A stretch of DNA of 19,844 bases from Clostridia bacterium. GTDB lineage: Bacteria; Bacillota; Clostridia; Oscillospirales; Oscillospiraceae. The stretch is taken from the NCBI GenBank assembly GCA_021153265.1, contig JAGKTU010000035.1, positions 1 through 19,844 on the forward strand, read 5' to 3'. A program made the position numbers and the translations under genes. Positions 1-8,572 of the stretch are shown here, piece by piece (within the stretch, counting starts at the first letter, position 1; every line of letters begins with the position of its first letter). A model generated the notes under the pieces. That model was not told the DNA's origin and searched no databases. It was given only the letters and a program-made list of their open reading frames with translations.

Positions 1-372
1 AAAATCCACGCACCAGGGCGAAAACACCTGATCGCTGCCGGTGATAAAGCGGTCGTAGCGGTCATTGGCCTGATTCAAAGTCTGAGGATCATAGGTTTCT
101 GCGCTCTTGACGATCCGCTGCTGGAAGCTCTCGAAACTCTTGGCCTTCCTTGCCCGGCGGCGGAACATGACGCAGCTCTTGGCAAAGGAGAGCAGGGGCT
201 TTTCTCTGCGGATCAAGAAGGGCTGATAGGATTTGGTAATAGCAGGACAGATATAGTCCACCAGCTCGCAATCCGCGCCCAGCCGGCTGATCACCTGCTG
301 CAGGGCGTAGGCCTGCAGCTGGGCGCCGTAATTGATGGCGCGGTGAAAGGTAAGAATACCGATTTTTCTCAT
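1..372 (-). CDS. Polysaccharide pyruvyl transferase family protein (partial, C-terminus outside window)
   Basis: Only the first 124 residues are present; the reading frame is open to the left edge. The start MRKIGILTFH and the later GSDQVFSPW (residues 112-120) closely match the complete pyruvyl transferase homologue at 2854-3933 (MKKAGIVTFH and GSDQVFNPG). This identifies the PF04230 family (WcaK/CsaB-like), whose members transfer pyruvate from phosphoenolpyruvate to sugars as a ketal. The ATG at 372-370 overlaps the TGA of the upstream glycosyltransferase by four bases, so it is translationally coupled in the polysaccharide operon. The substrate sugar cannot be read from the sequence. Family assignment is firm; a true pyruvyl transferase activity is inferred. 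Confidence 0.88.
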   Translation of the reverse strand, partial: MRKIGILTFHRAINYGAQLQAYALQQVISRLGADCELVDYICPAITKSYQPFLIRREKPLLSFAKSCVMFRRRARKAKSFESFQQRIVKSAETYDPQTLNQANDRYDRFITGSDQVFSPWCVDF

Positions 373-1286
373 TTTACTTTCCTCTTGGATCGAATGTACA
401 GCAGATAGCCTGCCGGATAGAACAGTACCGCAAGACACCGCTTGAACATCGTATTGGGAACGGCACAGATCTCGCGGAAGCCGTGGCCATAGGTCAGACC
501 GTCCCGGGAAAGGCCCACAAACTGGAACAAAAACCGTGGCAGATCGTACTTGGCATAGTCCCAGCATTCATTGATAAAGTGGACGCGCATGAAGAATGTC
601 TCCTTCATGGCATCCAGCCGTTTGGATGCGGTAATGGCGTTGGCGGTGTCGTTGATGTAGCACCGCAGAGCCACATTCAGATACCGGGTCATATATCGCC
701 GGCCCAGATTGTTCCAATAGATATTTTCGGGGTAAAAATGCAGCCCCTCTTCCTCGGGGAAGGGATTCTCCCGGAGGATGTCCGTCCGGGTCATGCCCCA
801 CAGCTCTCCCTTGATCTTATAAACCAGCTTGTAGTCCAGCTCCGTGGCATCCAGATAGGGCGCAGGCATAGCGCTGCCGACGATTTTGCCGTTGACATCC
901 TGACAGCGGCAGGAAATGCCGCAGAATTTCTCTTTTTCGGGAATCTTCTCCCATTCCCGCAGAAAAACCTCCAGCGCATCGGGGGTGCAGGTATCGTCCG
1001 AGTCCAGAATGATGAAAAACTCACCCCGGGCGAGCTCCACGCCACGGTTAATGGCCACATGCTTGCCGCTGTTTTCCTGATAGCGGCTGATGATGGGAAA
1101 GAAGGGTTTTTCTTCCTGAAAGCCCCGGATCACATCCTGTGTGTGGTCGGAAGAACCATCATCCACGATGATCCACTCAAAATTGTGAAAAGTCTGCTTT
1201 TTCAGTCCCTCGAACACCCGGGGCAGGGTATTCGCCCGATTGTAGGACGGGGTAAACACGGTGATAAAATTCTGTTCCATGCTCAT
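369..1286 (-). CDS. Glycosyltransferase family 2 (GT-A fold)
   Basis: A 305-residue inverting nucleotide-sugar glycosyltransferase expected to add one sugar to a lipid-linked glycan at the inner membrane face. The N-terminal GT-A domain shows the nucleotide-binding signature FTPSYNRANTLP (residues 11-22), VDDGSSD (41-47), and the metal-binding DSDD (95-98). The second half carries no transmembrane segment until a weakly hydrophobic stretch near the C-terminus (AVLFYPAGYLLYI) that may touch the membrane. The start at 1286 follows GGGGAGG with short spacing; an alternative ATG six bases downstream (1280) has better spacing. The start overlaps the flippase stop and the stop overlaps the next gene's start, both as ATGA. 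The donor and acceptor sugars cannot be told from sequence. Confidence 0.93.
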   Translation of the reverse strand: MSMEQNFITVFTPSYNRANTLPRVFEGLKKQTFHNFEWIIVDDGSSDHTQDVIRGFQEEKPFFPIISRYQENSGKHVAINRGVELARGEFFIILDSDDTCTPDALEVFLREWEKIPEKEKFCGISCRCQDVNGKIVGSAMPAPYLDATELDYKLVYKIKGELWGMTRTDILRENPFPEEEGLHFYPENIYWNNLGRRYMTRYLNVALRCYINDTANAITASKRLDAMKETFFMRVHFINECWDYAKYDLPRFLFQFVGLSRDGLTYGHGFREICAVPNTMFKRCLAVLFYPAGYLLYIRSKRKVK

Positions 1287-2842
1287 TTTCCTCCCCGTCT
1301 TAGCTTTGCGCGGACGGAAGAAAGCAGTCCGCGAATCTCTTTTTTATTAAACAAGATGGGCAGGCTCACGCCATAGCCCAAAATCGCCGCGCCGCCAGCC
1401 ACCAGCAGGAAAGATCCCCAACCGACGATGGGCGCAAAGCAGCCGATGAGCCAAAATACAATGCTCAGCGCACCGAAAGCCAGCCATCCCCGCAAAATAC
1501 TGGGCAAAAACGTCCACCATTTCACATTCAGGATATGCGCCGCGTACAGCGGCACAAAAAATGCCGACTTCAGGCTGATCAAAGCGGAACTCATGCCGGC
1601 GATCACATAGACGCCATTGTCCCCCAGATTGCCGAACCGGAGGATCAGCACCGTCAGCACCGTGCTGACCACACCTGTGCCGATGGACACCAGCACGGGC
1701 AACTTCATCTTGTTGCACACAGAGTTCAGCATGGTCATACACTGGGTATGCACGCTGAAAAGGTATACCACGCAGTTCAGCACAGACAATGTCTGCAGCA
1801 GCCGGATCTCTTCTGCAGTCTTGGTAGGCTGCCAGAGGGTATAGAACTGGGTGCCGAAGATCATAAAACCCGCGATGGGTACGGTAAGCAGAAAGCTCAT
1901 GATCCGGGCAGAACGGTTGACCTCCGCGGCCAGCTCCTGCCGGTCATTTTTGACATACAAAATGGTAAAATGGGGGGTAAACACACCGCCCATTGAGGCG
2001 ATCAGGTTAGCCAGACAATGGGGGATGGTCTTCGCCAGGGACAGGATTCCCATAAGGGACGCGCCCAAAGTCAGATTGCAGATCAGCAGATCCACACCGG
2101 AGAGCAGGATGTTGCTCAGCTGTGCCAACGACATCCAGATACCGGATGCCAGGATCATCTTCACCAGCGGAAAACGAAAATCCGAGATCCGGATCGTCAG
2201 ATCCGGAAGAAGTTTTTTCCGAAGCGAAATGTTGGCCAGCAGCAGGAATATGCCGCTGATCAGGGTAGCCACCGCCAGATAATAGAGCTTCGCCGGCAAC
2301 AGCAGGAACAGTCCAAGCAGTACCGCCACTTTGATGCAATTGGCCAGAATGTCCCGGACAGAATTGATATCCACCCGGTTCTTAACGAAGGCCGCGGTGG
2401 TGAACACCGCCGTGATCACGCTGACGATGAACGTCAGGAAGGTCACGGCAAAGGTGATCTTGACGCTTCCCACCAGCGCCGCCGGGATGTGCAGAACCTG
2501 GTCCAAAACTGCGGTGAATACCACCGTACACACCAGCAGTACCCCCGCCAGCATGAAATTGGCCACCATGACGGAGCTGAACAACCGGGACGCCTGATCT
2601 TTATCCCCCTTATGATAGGCAACGGAGATAAACCGGCCTGCCATAACATTCAGCGCCGAGGTGATGATACCGGCATACTGCACGAAATTATTGGCAAGGC
2701 CAATAAAGCCATAGCTCTCCGTTCCCAGTGCCCGGATCAGATAGGGTGTCAGGAAGAAATTGATGGCCAGATTGATGCCGAAGGACACCAGCGATGCTAT
2801 TAAATTGATCGTTGTTTGTTTCTTCGCGCTTTTCTCTGCCAT
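1283..2842 (-). CDS. Wzx-type polysaccharide flippase (MOP/PST superfamily)
   Basis: A 519-residue polytopic membrane protein, almost entirely hydrophobic segments separated by short basic loops, roughly 12-14 predicted helices. The N-terminal pattern (NLIASLVSFGINLAINFFLTPYLIRALG, then YGFIGLANNF a little later) is typical of the polysaccharide-transport branch of the MOP superfamily, which moves undecaprenyl-linked repeat units across the membrane. The frame stays open 29 codons further upstream, but the start at 2842 (MAEKSAKKQ) is chosen because AAGGA lies 8 bases before it and the upstream gene stops at 2854. Its position among glycosyltransferases and next-but-one to a Wzy-type protein fits a Wzx/Wzy assembly route. 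The substrate is unknown. Confidence 0.92.
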   Translation of the reverse strand: MAEKSAKKQTTINLIASLVSFGINLAINFFLTPYLIRALGTESYGFIGLANNFVQYAGIITSALNVMAGRFISVAYHKGDKDQASRLFSSVMVANFMLAGVLLVCTVVFTAVLDQVLHIPAALVGSVKITFAVTFLTFIVSVITAVFTTAAFVKNRVDINSVRDILANCIKVAVLLGLFLLLPAKLYYLAVATLISGIFLLLANISLRKKLLPDLTIRISDFRFPLVKMILASGIWMSLAQLSNILLSGVDLLICNLTLGASLMGILSLAKTIPHCLANLIASMGGVFTPHFTILYVKNDRQELAAEVNRSARIMSFLLTVPIAGFMIFGTQFYTLWQPTKTAEEIRLLQTLSVLNCVVYLFSVHTQCMTMLNSVCNKMKLPVLVSIGTGVVSTVLTVLILRFGNLGDNGVYVIAGMSSALISLKSAFFVPLYAAHILNVKWWTFLPSILRGWLAFGALSIVFWLIGCFAPIVGWGSFLLVAGGAAILGYGVSLPILFNKKEIRGLLSSVRAKLRRGGK

Positions 2843-2853
2843 GATAAACATCC

Positions 2854-3933
2854 TTACTTTGCTGCAGTCAATAGATATTCCCGGGAACGCTCCCGTTCTT
2901 TGCTTACGTAATCTTCCACGACAGACCAATCAGTGGTCTGCTCCATTTCCGGCCAGTTTTCACCGGCAAGAACCCGGGACGACAGCCCCAGCCGCTGCAT
3001 CAGCTCCTTGGAACGGTTATTTTCCCCGAAGCAGGCATCGGTTTCCACGATGAACTGCTTGCGATAGATCAGTGAGAACGCATTTCCGTGGAAGGAATTG
3101 GTACAGACGTACGCAGCATTTTTGATCAGTTCCACAAACTCATTGGCCGGGACAGAGTCGATGTAGGTGATCCGCTTGTCCCGAACCTTATGCCGGTATC
3201 CCAGACACACAATGGGAAGTCCTGTCTTCTCCGAAAGTTCCAGTGCGTATTGAACCAGCCGTTTCGGCTTCAGCACCGTGAACAGGAAAATGTAAGGTTT
3301 GCGGACTTTCCCCGGCAGGAATGCATCCCACTGCTCTTTCGTCAGCAGGAACGTTGGATCCACATGGATCCGGGACTCCCGGCCGGTAAGCTCTTTCACC
3401 AGATCCCGCCCGCTCTTTTCCCGGATGGAAAGGCACTGAAAGCCCTCCAGCCGCTGCCGGTAGGCTTCCTTCTTCTCCTCTGGCAAGACAGCCGTACCGA
3501 AACTGGCAGCATAGGAGATCTTTTTATGATCCGGGGCAAATTCCAGAAAATACACCGGATCAAACCCGGCGCAGCCGGGATTGAACACCTGATCGCTGCC
3601 GGCGATCAGCAGCTCCAGATCCTCCGTCTGCCGGGCCACCGTTTCCCGGTTGCAGGGCGGCGTCATGCGCAGATGCGCTTTACCAAACGCATCCACCTTT
3701 CGGCGCATCGCCGAGATCTTCGGGGCGTAATAGAAAGAGGCAGCATAATTTCTCAGGGCTTTTCCCCGGATATACCGGAACGGATGGGCCCGATCCTCCA
3801 GGAACTTGCAGCGGTAGTTGACCACCTGCGTGTCAATGCCGTTGTCCAGCATAAACTGCTGCAGCGCATAGGTCTGAAGCAGCGCACCGTAACTCTGTGC
3901 GTGGTGGAAGGTGACGATACCTGCTTTTTTCAT
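2854..3933 (-). CDS. Polysaccharide pyruvyl transferase family protein
   Basis: A complete 359-residue member of the PF04230 family. Visible family features are the start MKKAGIVTFHHAQSYGALLQ-type N-terminus with YGALLQTYALQ, GSDQVFNPG (112-120), HVDPTFLLTKEQW (190-202) and TNSFHG (278-283); the last is the conserved region near the C-terminal active-site half. Family members such as CsaB and WcaK attach a pyruvate ketal from PEP to glycan sugars, adding negative charge. The ATG at 3933 overlaps the TGA of the Wzy-like gene by four bases. Many clostridial homologues sit next to FrhB-like oxidoreductases, as here, and their exact chemistry is unproven, so the activity is inferred from family membership. 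Confidence 0.92.
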   Translation of the reverse strand: MKKAGIVTFHHAQSYGALLQTYALQQFMLDNGIDTQVVNYRCKFLEDRAHPFRYIRGKALRNYAASFYYAPKISAMRRKVDAFGKAHLRMTPPCNRETVARQTEDLELLIAGSDQVFNPGCAGFDPVYFLEFAPDHKKISYAASFGTAVLPEEKKEAYRQRLEGFQCLSIREKSGRDLVKELTGRESRIHVDPTFLLTKEQWDAFLPGKVRKPYIFLFTVLKPKRLVQYALELSEKTGLPIVCLGYRHKVRDKRITYIDSVPANEFVELIKNAAYVCTNSFHGNAFSLIYRKQFIVETDACFGENNRSKELMQRLGLSSRVLAGENWPEMEQTTDWSVVEDYVSKERERSREYLLTAAK

Positions 3934-5213
3934 AGAGCCAAACTCGCTTTCATTTTCTGATGGTTGATCTGAACGTCAAAATAAATGGACGCAGCCAGAT
4001 ACCAGACAAAAATCTGCTGACTGTACAGCAAGACATTACCGGTAAAGCCGTAGACAAAGCAGATAAGCTGGATAGAGAAGGAGAAAATCAGCAATTTTCT
4101 GCGCTCTGCAGGCAGATCCTTCTGCTTCAGCAGCACAATGGTACCCAAAAACGTCATAATCAGCGCCGTGAAAATCAGGACAAAGCCTACGATACCCAAT
4201 TCTCCCAGCAGTTCCAGATAAATATTGTGACCATAGGCAAAGGAGCGGTCTGCCAAAATCGAATTGAAGGCATAGGAATTAAACGCGCCCAGACCCATGC
4301 CGAACAAGGGATTTTCCCAGAACATAGACATCGAAAGTTGCCACAGCTCGGTACGTCCGGTAAGATTCTGCATCGTTTCCTGATCTGCAAAGCGATCGAA
4401 CACCGTCCGAAAATCCGGGAACAACGACAGGACATAATAAATCACAATGACACTCACCAGCAGTGCCGGCAAGACTTTCAGAATCATACCTTTTCTGTCA
4501 AAGAGCAGTACCAACGCCGCTCCGCAGAAGATGGGACACACAAACAGCATCCGCTTGCCGGTGAGCACCAGGGCGAAGGCAAAAATCAGCAGTTCCAGTC
4601 CGTCACGGAAGCGAACCTTCGCTCCGGAAAACAGCCGGCTGTACACCACCACAAGGCCCACATTCATGATAAACGCCGCTTCCGCTTTTTCTCTGGCAAA
4701 GCCGGAATGGGCTCGGCTCCAGTGAACCTCTTCCCACATGGCGTTTGCGATGGTAACGTTCCGCTTGGGATTGCAGATAAAGCTGAAATATCTGATCATG
4801 CTGTCTTCCACAAAGAAGGACACCAGAATAGACAGCGCAATGATCATGCAGACGACCTCCATGGCGAGGATGATCCGCTCATAGAGTGTTTCCGGCATAT
4901 CCACCAGCAGCATCAGCGTACAGCAGCCATACACGATTGCCAGCTGCTTGGTGGTGTTCGCAGCAAAAGAATACGTAACGGAAATCAGTATGTACACCAT
5001 GCTGTATATGAAAAATGCCATAGGCAGTGTCAGCCGCACCCGTCTTTGCCGCAGGAGCAGTACCGCGATAAAGCCTGCCGTGCAAGCATAGATGCATGGC
5101 ATACGCAGTCCATGGGGATAGGGTGAAACACCGCCCACACAGATCAGCGTCACGGCAAACACCAAGAACATTTGCCATAACTTTTCTATGGAAATTTGGT
5201 ATGTCTTTTTCAT
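3930..5213 (-). CDS. O-antigen ligase / Wzy-polymerase family membrane protein
   Basis: A 427-residue polytopic protein with about 11 hydrophobic helices and one larger loop. The diagnostic PF04932 region is clear: GRTELW (286-291), NPLFGMGLGAFNSY (301-314) and HNIYLELLGELGIVG (329-343), corresponding to the periplasmic/external catalytic loop of WaaL/Wzy proteins that polymerise or ligate lipid-linked glycan repeats. The open frame extends 23 codons upstream, but MKKTYQ at 5213 is preferred: GGGAGG lies just before it and its ATG overlaps the upstream TGA at 5212-5210. With a Wzx-like flippase in the same operon, polymerase is more likely than ligase, but the sequence alone does not decide this. 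Confidence 0.9.
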   Translation of the reverse strand: MKKTYQISIEKLWQMFLVFAVTLICVGGVSPYPHGLRMPCIYACTAGFIAVLLLRQRRVRLTLPMAFFIYSMVYILISVTYSFAANTTKQLAIVYGCCTLMLLVDMPETLYERIILAMEVVCMIIALSILVSFFVEDSMIRYFSFICNPKRNVTIANAMWEEVHWSRAHSGFAREKAEAAFIMNVGLVVVYSRLFSGAKVRFRDGLELLIFAFALVLTGKRMLFVCPIFCGAALVLLFDRKGMILKVLPALLVSVIVIYYVLSLFPDFRTVFDRFADQETMQNLTGRTELWQLSMSMFWENPLFGMGLGAFNSYAFNSILADRSFAYGHNIYLELLGELGIVGFVLIFTALIMTFLGTIVLLKQKDLPAERRKLLIFSFSIQLICFVYGFTGNVLLYSQQIFVWYLAASIYFDVQINHQKMKASLAL

Positions 5214-6187
5214 GATGCCTCCCGGGAGAACAGCTTCAGCGCCAGCTGAAAGGGCAGCCGCCCCATTTTGCAGATTCTCCATTTCACATACAGTTTTTTA
5301 GGCAGATAGACCCTGCATATCCGATCCGGCATCTGCCGAAGATACTTTTCAGCTTTCTTCCGCGCCTCCGGAAACTGACCGGCATCTCCCCACATCAGGG
5401 CGGTCTGCAAAAAGCGCAGATAGGTGATCACACTGCCGGCTTCCGCATAAGGCAGCAAATGGGGCATTTTTTCGGAGCAATTCTCCCGGATCTTGTCTGC
5501 AAAATAGAGCATATCCAAATATTTCTCCGAAAAAGGTGCCATAGAGCAGGAGCTGTCGTTTCGTATGTAGGCATATTTGCACACATCCAGATAACACAGC
5601 CGCCGGGCATGGACAAAGATGTCAAACAGATACCCCTTATCCTCGTTGATCCTTCTGCCCTCTTCAAAGCGCACCTTTACCGCCAGATCCCCGCGGATCA
5701 GCTTGGTGTAGATGCCCATGGAGATCCGCTCCAGCAGGAATTTCCGCAATACCTCCGTATTGTCATCCCACACGGTCAGCTCCCCGGACTGTTCTGCCTC
5801 CTCCGAGCCGTCGGCATAGCGGACGGACTCCTTGACCATGGCAATCTCGCAGTCATGGGTCTGCGCCAATTCATAGAGGGTTTCGTAGAGATCTTCCGCG
5901 GGGATGTCGTCGGCATCGCAGAAGCCCACATATTCGCCCCGGGCAGCATCCAGACCGGCATTTCGTGCCGCGCTGACGCCCCGGTTGCGCTGATGGATCA
6001 CCCGCACCCGGCTGTCCCGGTCAGCATAGTCATCGCAGATCGCGCCGCTGGCATCCCGGCTTCCATCGTCCACCAGAATGATCTCCAGATCCCGGAAGGT
6101 CTGCCCCAGCAGGGCATCCAGTGTCCGGGAAAGGTAGTTTTCCTTGTTATATACCGGCACGATCACCGATATTTTGGCCATGCCCAT
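5210..6187 (-). CDS. Glycosyltransferase family 2 (GT-A fold)
   Basis: A 325-residue glycosyltransferase. The GT-A domain shows ISVIVPVYNKENYL (residues 6-19), VDDGSRD (39-45), NRGVSAARNAGLDAARG (68-84) and the metal-binding DADD (91-94), the classic order for the GT2 family acting on lipid-linked glycans. The C-terminal third is basic and amphipathic, as is common for peripheral membrane enzymes of this type. A second ATG lies six bases downstream at 6181; both are reached from the AAGAAGG upstream, and the choice is uncertain. The gene follows the GT8 gene by a 16-base gap, one of the few non-overlapping junctions in this operon. Confidence 0.93.
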   Translation of the reverse strand: MGMAKISVIVPVYNKENYLSRTLDALLGQTFRDLEIILVDDGSRDASGAICDDYADRDSRVRVIHQRNRGVSAARNAGLDAARGEYVGFCDADDIPAEDLYETLYELAQTHDCEIAMVKESVRYADGSEEAEQSGELTVWDDNTEVLRKFLLERISMGIYTKLIRGDLAVKVRFEEGRRINEDKGYLFDIFVHARRLCYLDVCKYAYIRNDSSCSMAPFSEKYLDMLYFADKIRENCSEKMPHLLPYAEAGSVITYLRFLQTALMWGDAGQFPEARKKAEKYLRQMPDRICRVYLPKKLYVKWRICKMGRLPFQLALKLFSREAS

Positions 6188-6203
6188 GAAAATCCCAGCC
6201 TTC

Positions 6204-7193
6204 TTATTTTCTGTGCATATTCCGATACGGCACCAAAACGCCGTGTACCACGCCCACCAGCGAACACATCAGCCATTGGGGCATCCAGCGAATGATTTTG
6301 GTTATGATGCGTTTCCCCTTGCCCCGGTTATCCTGCCAGAGGGGCTCGTCCGCCCAAGGGGAGCGGCTTTTATAGTCTAAGTAGGCCTCCAGCATAGGAT
6401 GGACGTTGTTTTCCATCCACGGGCGGCTGCCATCGATAAAGCAGGCAGAATAATGCACCACCACAGGGTGATCTTTCGCATAGCGCACCTGCTTCTCGGT
6501 ATAGAAATCCTTGGCGCGGCGAAGCCGCAGCAAATTCCGGTAGTTTACATAATAAATAACCGCGTAGATATTGTATTCCAGCGGCACCACCAGCTTGTCA
6601 TCATCGCCAAGGCAGGCATTCAGCACCGCCTGATCCACATAGGTCAGCTTGGCATTGCGGCTGATGTGGTCTTTGAATTTCTCCTCAATGCCCCGTTTGC
6701 GGATCTCATCCAGATTCAGCACGATGACACCGGCATTGAGGTAGATCGCATCCTCACCCAGCCCGATTTCCCGGCGGTATCCCGGACTGAGGCAGTCCAT
6801 AGCACCCGCCACGATTCTTTCTCCCAGATCCAGATCCCACAGCGGCTGCAGCGAGCCGGTGACGATGGTGTCGCAGTCCACATGGATCACCTTCCTGACA
6901 GACTCCGGGAACAGGCTGGCTTCAAACAGTCTGGCGAAGGTGCTGATATTCCACTTGCCGATGTCCACCGCACTGCCTGTGAGCTTTTCGATATCCATAA
7001 TGGGGTAAAAAACAATATTTCGACCGAATTCCCGACACATGCGCTGGAATTTCTCCCGGTTTTCCCGGGAAATACCGTTGTCAATGATGTAGATATTCAT
7101 CTCCCGTACATCCCGGTTGTTCTCCAGCAGAGAATACAGGGACACACCGGCAATGGGGGCATACAGATCGGAGCTGGAGTACACAATGTTCAT
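6204..7193 (-). CDS. Glycosyltransferase family 8 (LgtC/GatA-like)
   Basis: A 329-residue retaining glycosyltransferase of the GT8 family, which includes lipopolysaccharide galactosyl- and glucosyltransferases. The start MNIVYSSSDLYAPIAGVSLYS matches the nucleotide-binding strand and helix of the family; the DxD metal site is DCDTI (106-110) and the substrate loop is YLNAGVIVLNL (151-161). The C-terminal VVVHYSACFIDGSRPW (about residues 270-285) is the usual GT8 histidine-containing region. The ribosome site GGAGG sits 6 bases before the ATG, and the start overlaps the ferredoxin stop as ATGA. Donor sugar unknown, most GT8 enzymes in such loci using UDP-hexoses. Confidence 0.93.
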   Translation of the reverse strand: MNIVYSSSDLYAPIAGVSLYSLLENNRDVREMNIYIIDNGISRENREKFQRMCREFGRNIVFYPIMDIEKLTGSAVDIGKWNISTFARLFEASLFPESVRKVIHVDCDTIVTGSLQPLWDLDLGERIVAGAMDCLSPGYRREIGLGEDAIYLNAGVIVLNLDEIRKRGIEEKFKDHISRNAKLTYVDQAVLNACLGDDDKLVVPLEYNIYAVIYYVNYRNLLRLRRAKDFYTEKQVRYAKDHPVVVHYSACFIDGSRPWMENNVHPMLEAYLDYKSRSPWADEPLWQDNRGKGKRIITKIIRWMPQWLMCSLVGVVHGVLVPYRNMHRK

Positions 7194-7384
7194 TCGTTAC
7201 CTCCCATAGGTGCGGCAAATACGCAGACCCTGCCGCATTTTCCGCAGCCGATGCAGCGGTCTTCATCCACAACGGGGTAGTAAAACCCCTGCTCGTCCAG
7301 TTGAAGCTGAATGGCATCCACCGGGCAGATATCCCGGCAGGCGCCGCAGCCGCAGCAATCCTCTTTTTTCTCAAACAGTTCCAT
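7190..7384 (-). CDS. Small 2x[4Fe-4S] ferredoxin-type protein
   Basis: A 64-residue protein with two complete cluster motifs: C10-C13-C16-C20 followed by proline, and C44-C47-C50-C54. This is the dicluster ferredoxin pattern that donates electrons at low potential. The frame can be extended to a GTG at 7396 overlapping the upstream stop, but the ATG at 7384 is preferred because AGGTGAGAGG lies immediately upstream. In related loci this domain is usually fused to the N-terminus of FrhB-like proteins; here it is a separate gene just downstream of one, eight bases after its stop. It most likely serves as the electron carrier of that neighbour. Confidence 0.92.
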   Translation of the reverse strand: MELFEKKEDCCGCGACRDICPVDAIQLQLDEQGFYYPVVDEDRCIGCGKCGRVCVFAAPMGGNE

Positions 7385-7392
7385 AAAACCTC

Positions 7393-8382
7393 TCACCTGC
7401 GAAGCAGAATGCGAATTTTCTTCAGCGCGGAAAGAATGTGCAGATCATCCGCCAGGCTCACAAGATGGTATTTCGCCTTGCCGGCCAGGGTATTGTTGCC
7501 CACCAGCTTCTGCGCGGCAAAATAACCCTGTTCCAGATAGGTCTTCCAGAATGCATCATAGTCCCCCGGTTTCCGGCTTTGTATGCTGGTCTGAGCCTGA
7601 TGCTGAACTTCCGTCCAGTCCATGTCGGCCAGAGCCTTCTGTGTCCAGAGTTCTCCCAATGGCGTGGACACCAGCAGCAGGGACTTGGCCTTGTCATAAA
7701 AGGTCTTGACATCCCAATGGTCTGCGATGGTGATGTCGGCGCACCGCTGCTCGGACGCGTACCGGCAGCCGTAGCAGGCAGGCCGCAGATTCAGATTCCG
7801 GAAATACACCGCATAAAACCAGTCGTACCTGGTGGAGCGGGAGAGGAAGGACTTCCCGTTGGCAAAGCCCACCTGAATATCCTGCCGGCGCTCCGGGCGG
7901 CTCTTGGCCCGGAAGGTGCAGGAAATTGCTTTACTTCCGTACTTTTTCTCCAAAACATCCAGATAATCCCGGAAAAATCGGGTGCTTGCCACGCCGTGGC
8001 AAATAAAATCCACCGTCAGCAGCCGGTCTTCCGGCTGGATACCCGCCACGCGCAGGTAGGACTTCAGAGCCCCGATCTGGCAGGGCGTGCCGGAAAAGCA
8101 GACATGCATGCCGTTCTGTAAATCCCGGGCCACATCCCGGTAGACGCCGGTAGTATTGGAGCCGATGTACTTGGAGCCGCACATTTGATTCCGCTCCGCC
8201 GCTGTGGTGGCACGGATATGCAGAGCGTTCAGTTCGCCGTCGAAGGCGCAGCCATAGATGCTGGCCTTTTCGCCGTAGGCAGCCAGCCAGGCATCGGTGA
8301 TCGCGGAAAATGCGCCGCCGGAGGAGCTGCGCTTCCAGACCTTGTCATCCCGATGTACAGCAATATAATACTTCGTTTCCAT
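7393..8382 (-). CDS. Coenzyme F420 hydrogenase/dehydrogenase beta-subunit (FrhB-like) family oxidoreductase
   Basis: A 329-residue protein of the FrhB_FdhB family. Recognisable elements are SSGGAFSA (20-27), CFSGTPCQIGAL (95-106), DFICHGVAS (125-133) and CYGCRYASEQRCADITIADHW (203-223 region). Characterised family members bind flavin and iron-sulfur clusters and move electrons to F420 or other acceptors; homologues in bacterial polysaccharide loci have no settled function. It lacks the N-terminal ferredoxin domain common in such proteins, which is encoded by the next gene. The frame opens at 8412, but METKYY at 8382 has AGGGGGG six bases before it. First gene of the leftward operon, with a strong promoter at 8434-8462. 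Confidence 0.88.
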   Translation of the reverse strand: METKYYIAVHRDDKVWKRSSSGGAFSAITDAWLAAYGEKASIYGCAFDGELNALHIRATTAAERNQMCGSKYIGSNTTGVYRDVARDLQNGMHVCFSGTPCQIGALKSYLRVAGIQPEDRLLTVDFICHGVASTRFFRDYLDVLEKKYGSKAISCTFRAKSRPERRQDIQVGFANGKSFLSRSTRYDWFYAVYFRNLNLRPACYGCRYASEQRCADITIADHWDVKTFYDKAKSLLLVSTPLGELWTQKALADMDWTEVQHQAQTSIQSRKPGDYDAFWKTYLEQGYFAAQKLVGNNTLAGKAKYHLVSLADDLHILSALKKIRILLRR

Positions 8383-8433
8383 CTGCGCCCCCCTGAAAAC
8401 AATACTTCCCAAAATACGATTGCATTACATTTT

Positions 8434-8462
8434 ATTATACCCGTATTTGGACTATCCGTCAA
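8434..8462 (-). promoter_or_regulatory. SigA-type promoter of the polysaccharide operon
   Basis: On the minus strand TTGACG (8462-8457) and TATAAT (8439-8434) are separated by exactly 17 bases, an almost perfect housekeeping promoter. The start of transcription would fall near 8427, about 45 bases before the FrhB-like start codon. No attenuator or riboswitch fold is evident in that short leader. Confidence 0.85.
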
Positions 8463-8499
8463 GGAAGAAATCTGCTGCCATAGTGCCGTCAGAACTGTC

Positions 8500-8528
8500 T
8501 TTACAAGCCGTTTTTTCTCATGTATAAT
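8500..8528 (+). promoter_or_regulatory. SigA-type promoter of the exported 810-residue protein
   Basis: TTTACA (8500-8505) and TATAAT (8523-8528) with a 17-base spacer. Transcription would start near 8535, giving a leader of about 38 bases. The -35 box lies 37 bases from the back-to-back -35 box of the leftward promoter, so the two promoters share one short regulatory interval. Confidence 0.85.
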
Positions 8529-8572
8529 ATATAAGTTATTTGTCTATCGCCATCCCAGAAAGGGTGTTTTAT

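Noticed and set aside
3960..5126. A 388-codon plus-strand open frame opposite the Wzy-like gene
   Set aside because: Its translation is rich in Q, H and R with no domain, the mirror image of a hydrophobic membrane protein on the other strand.
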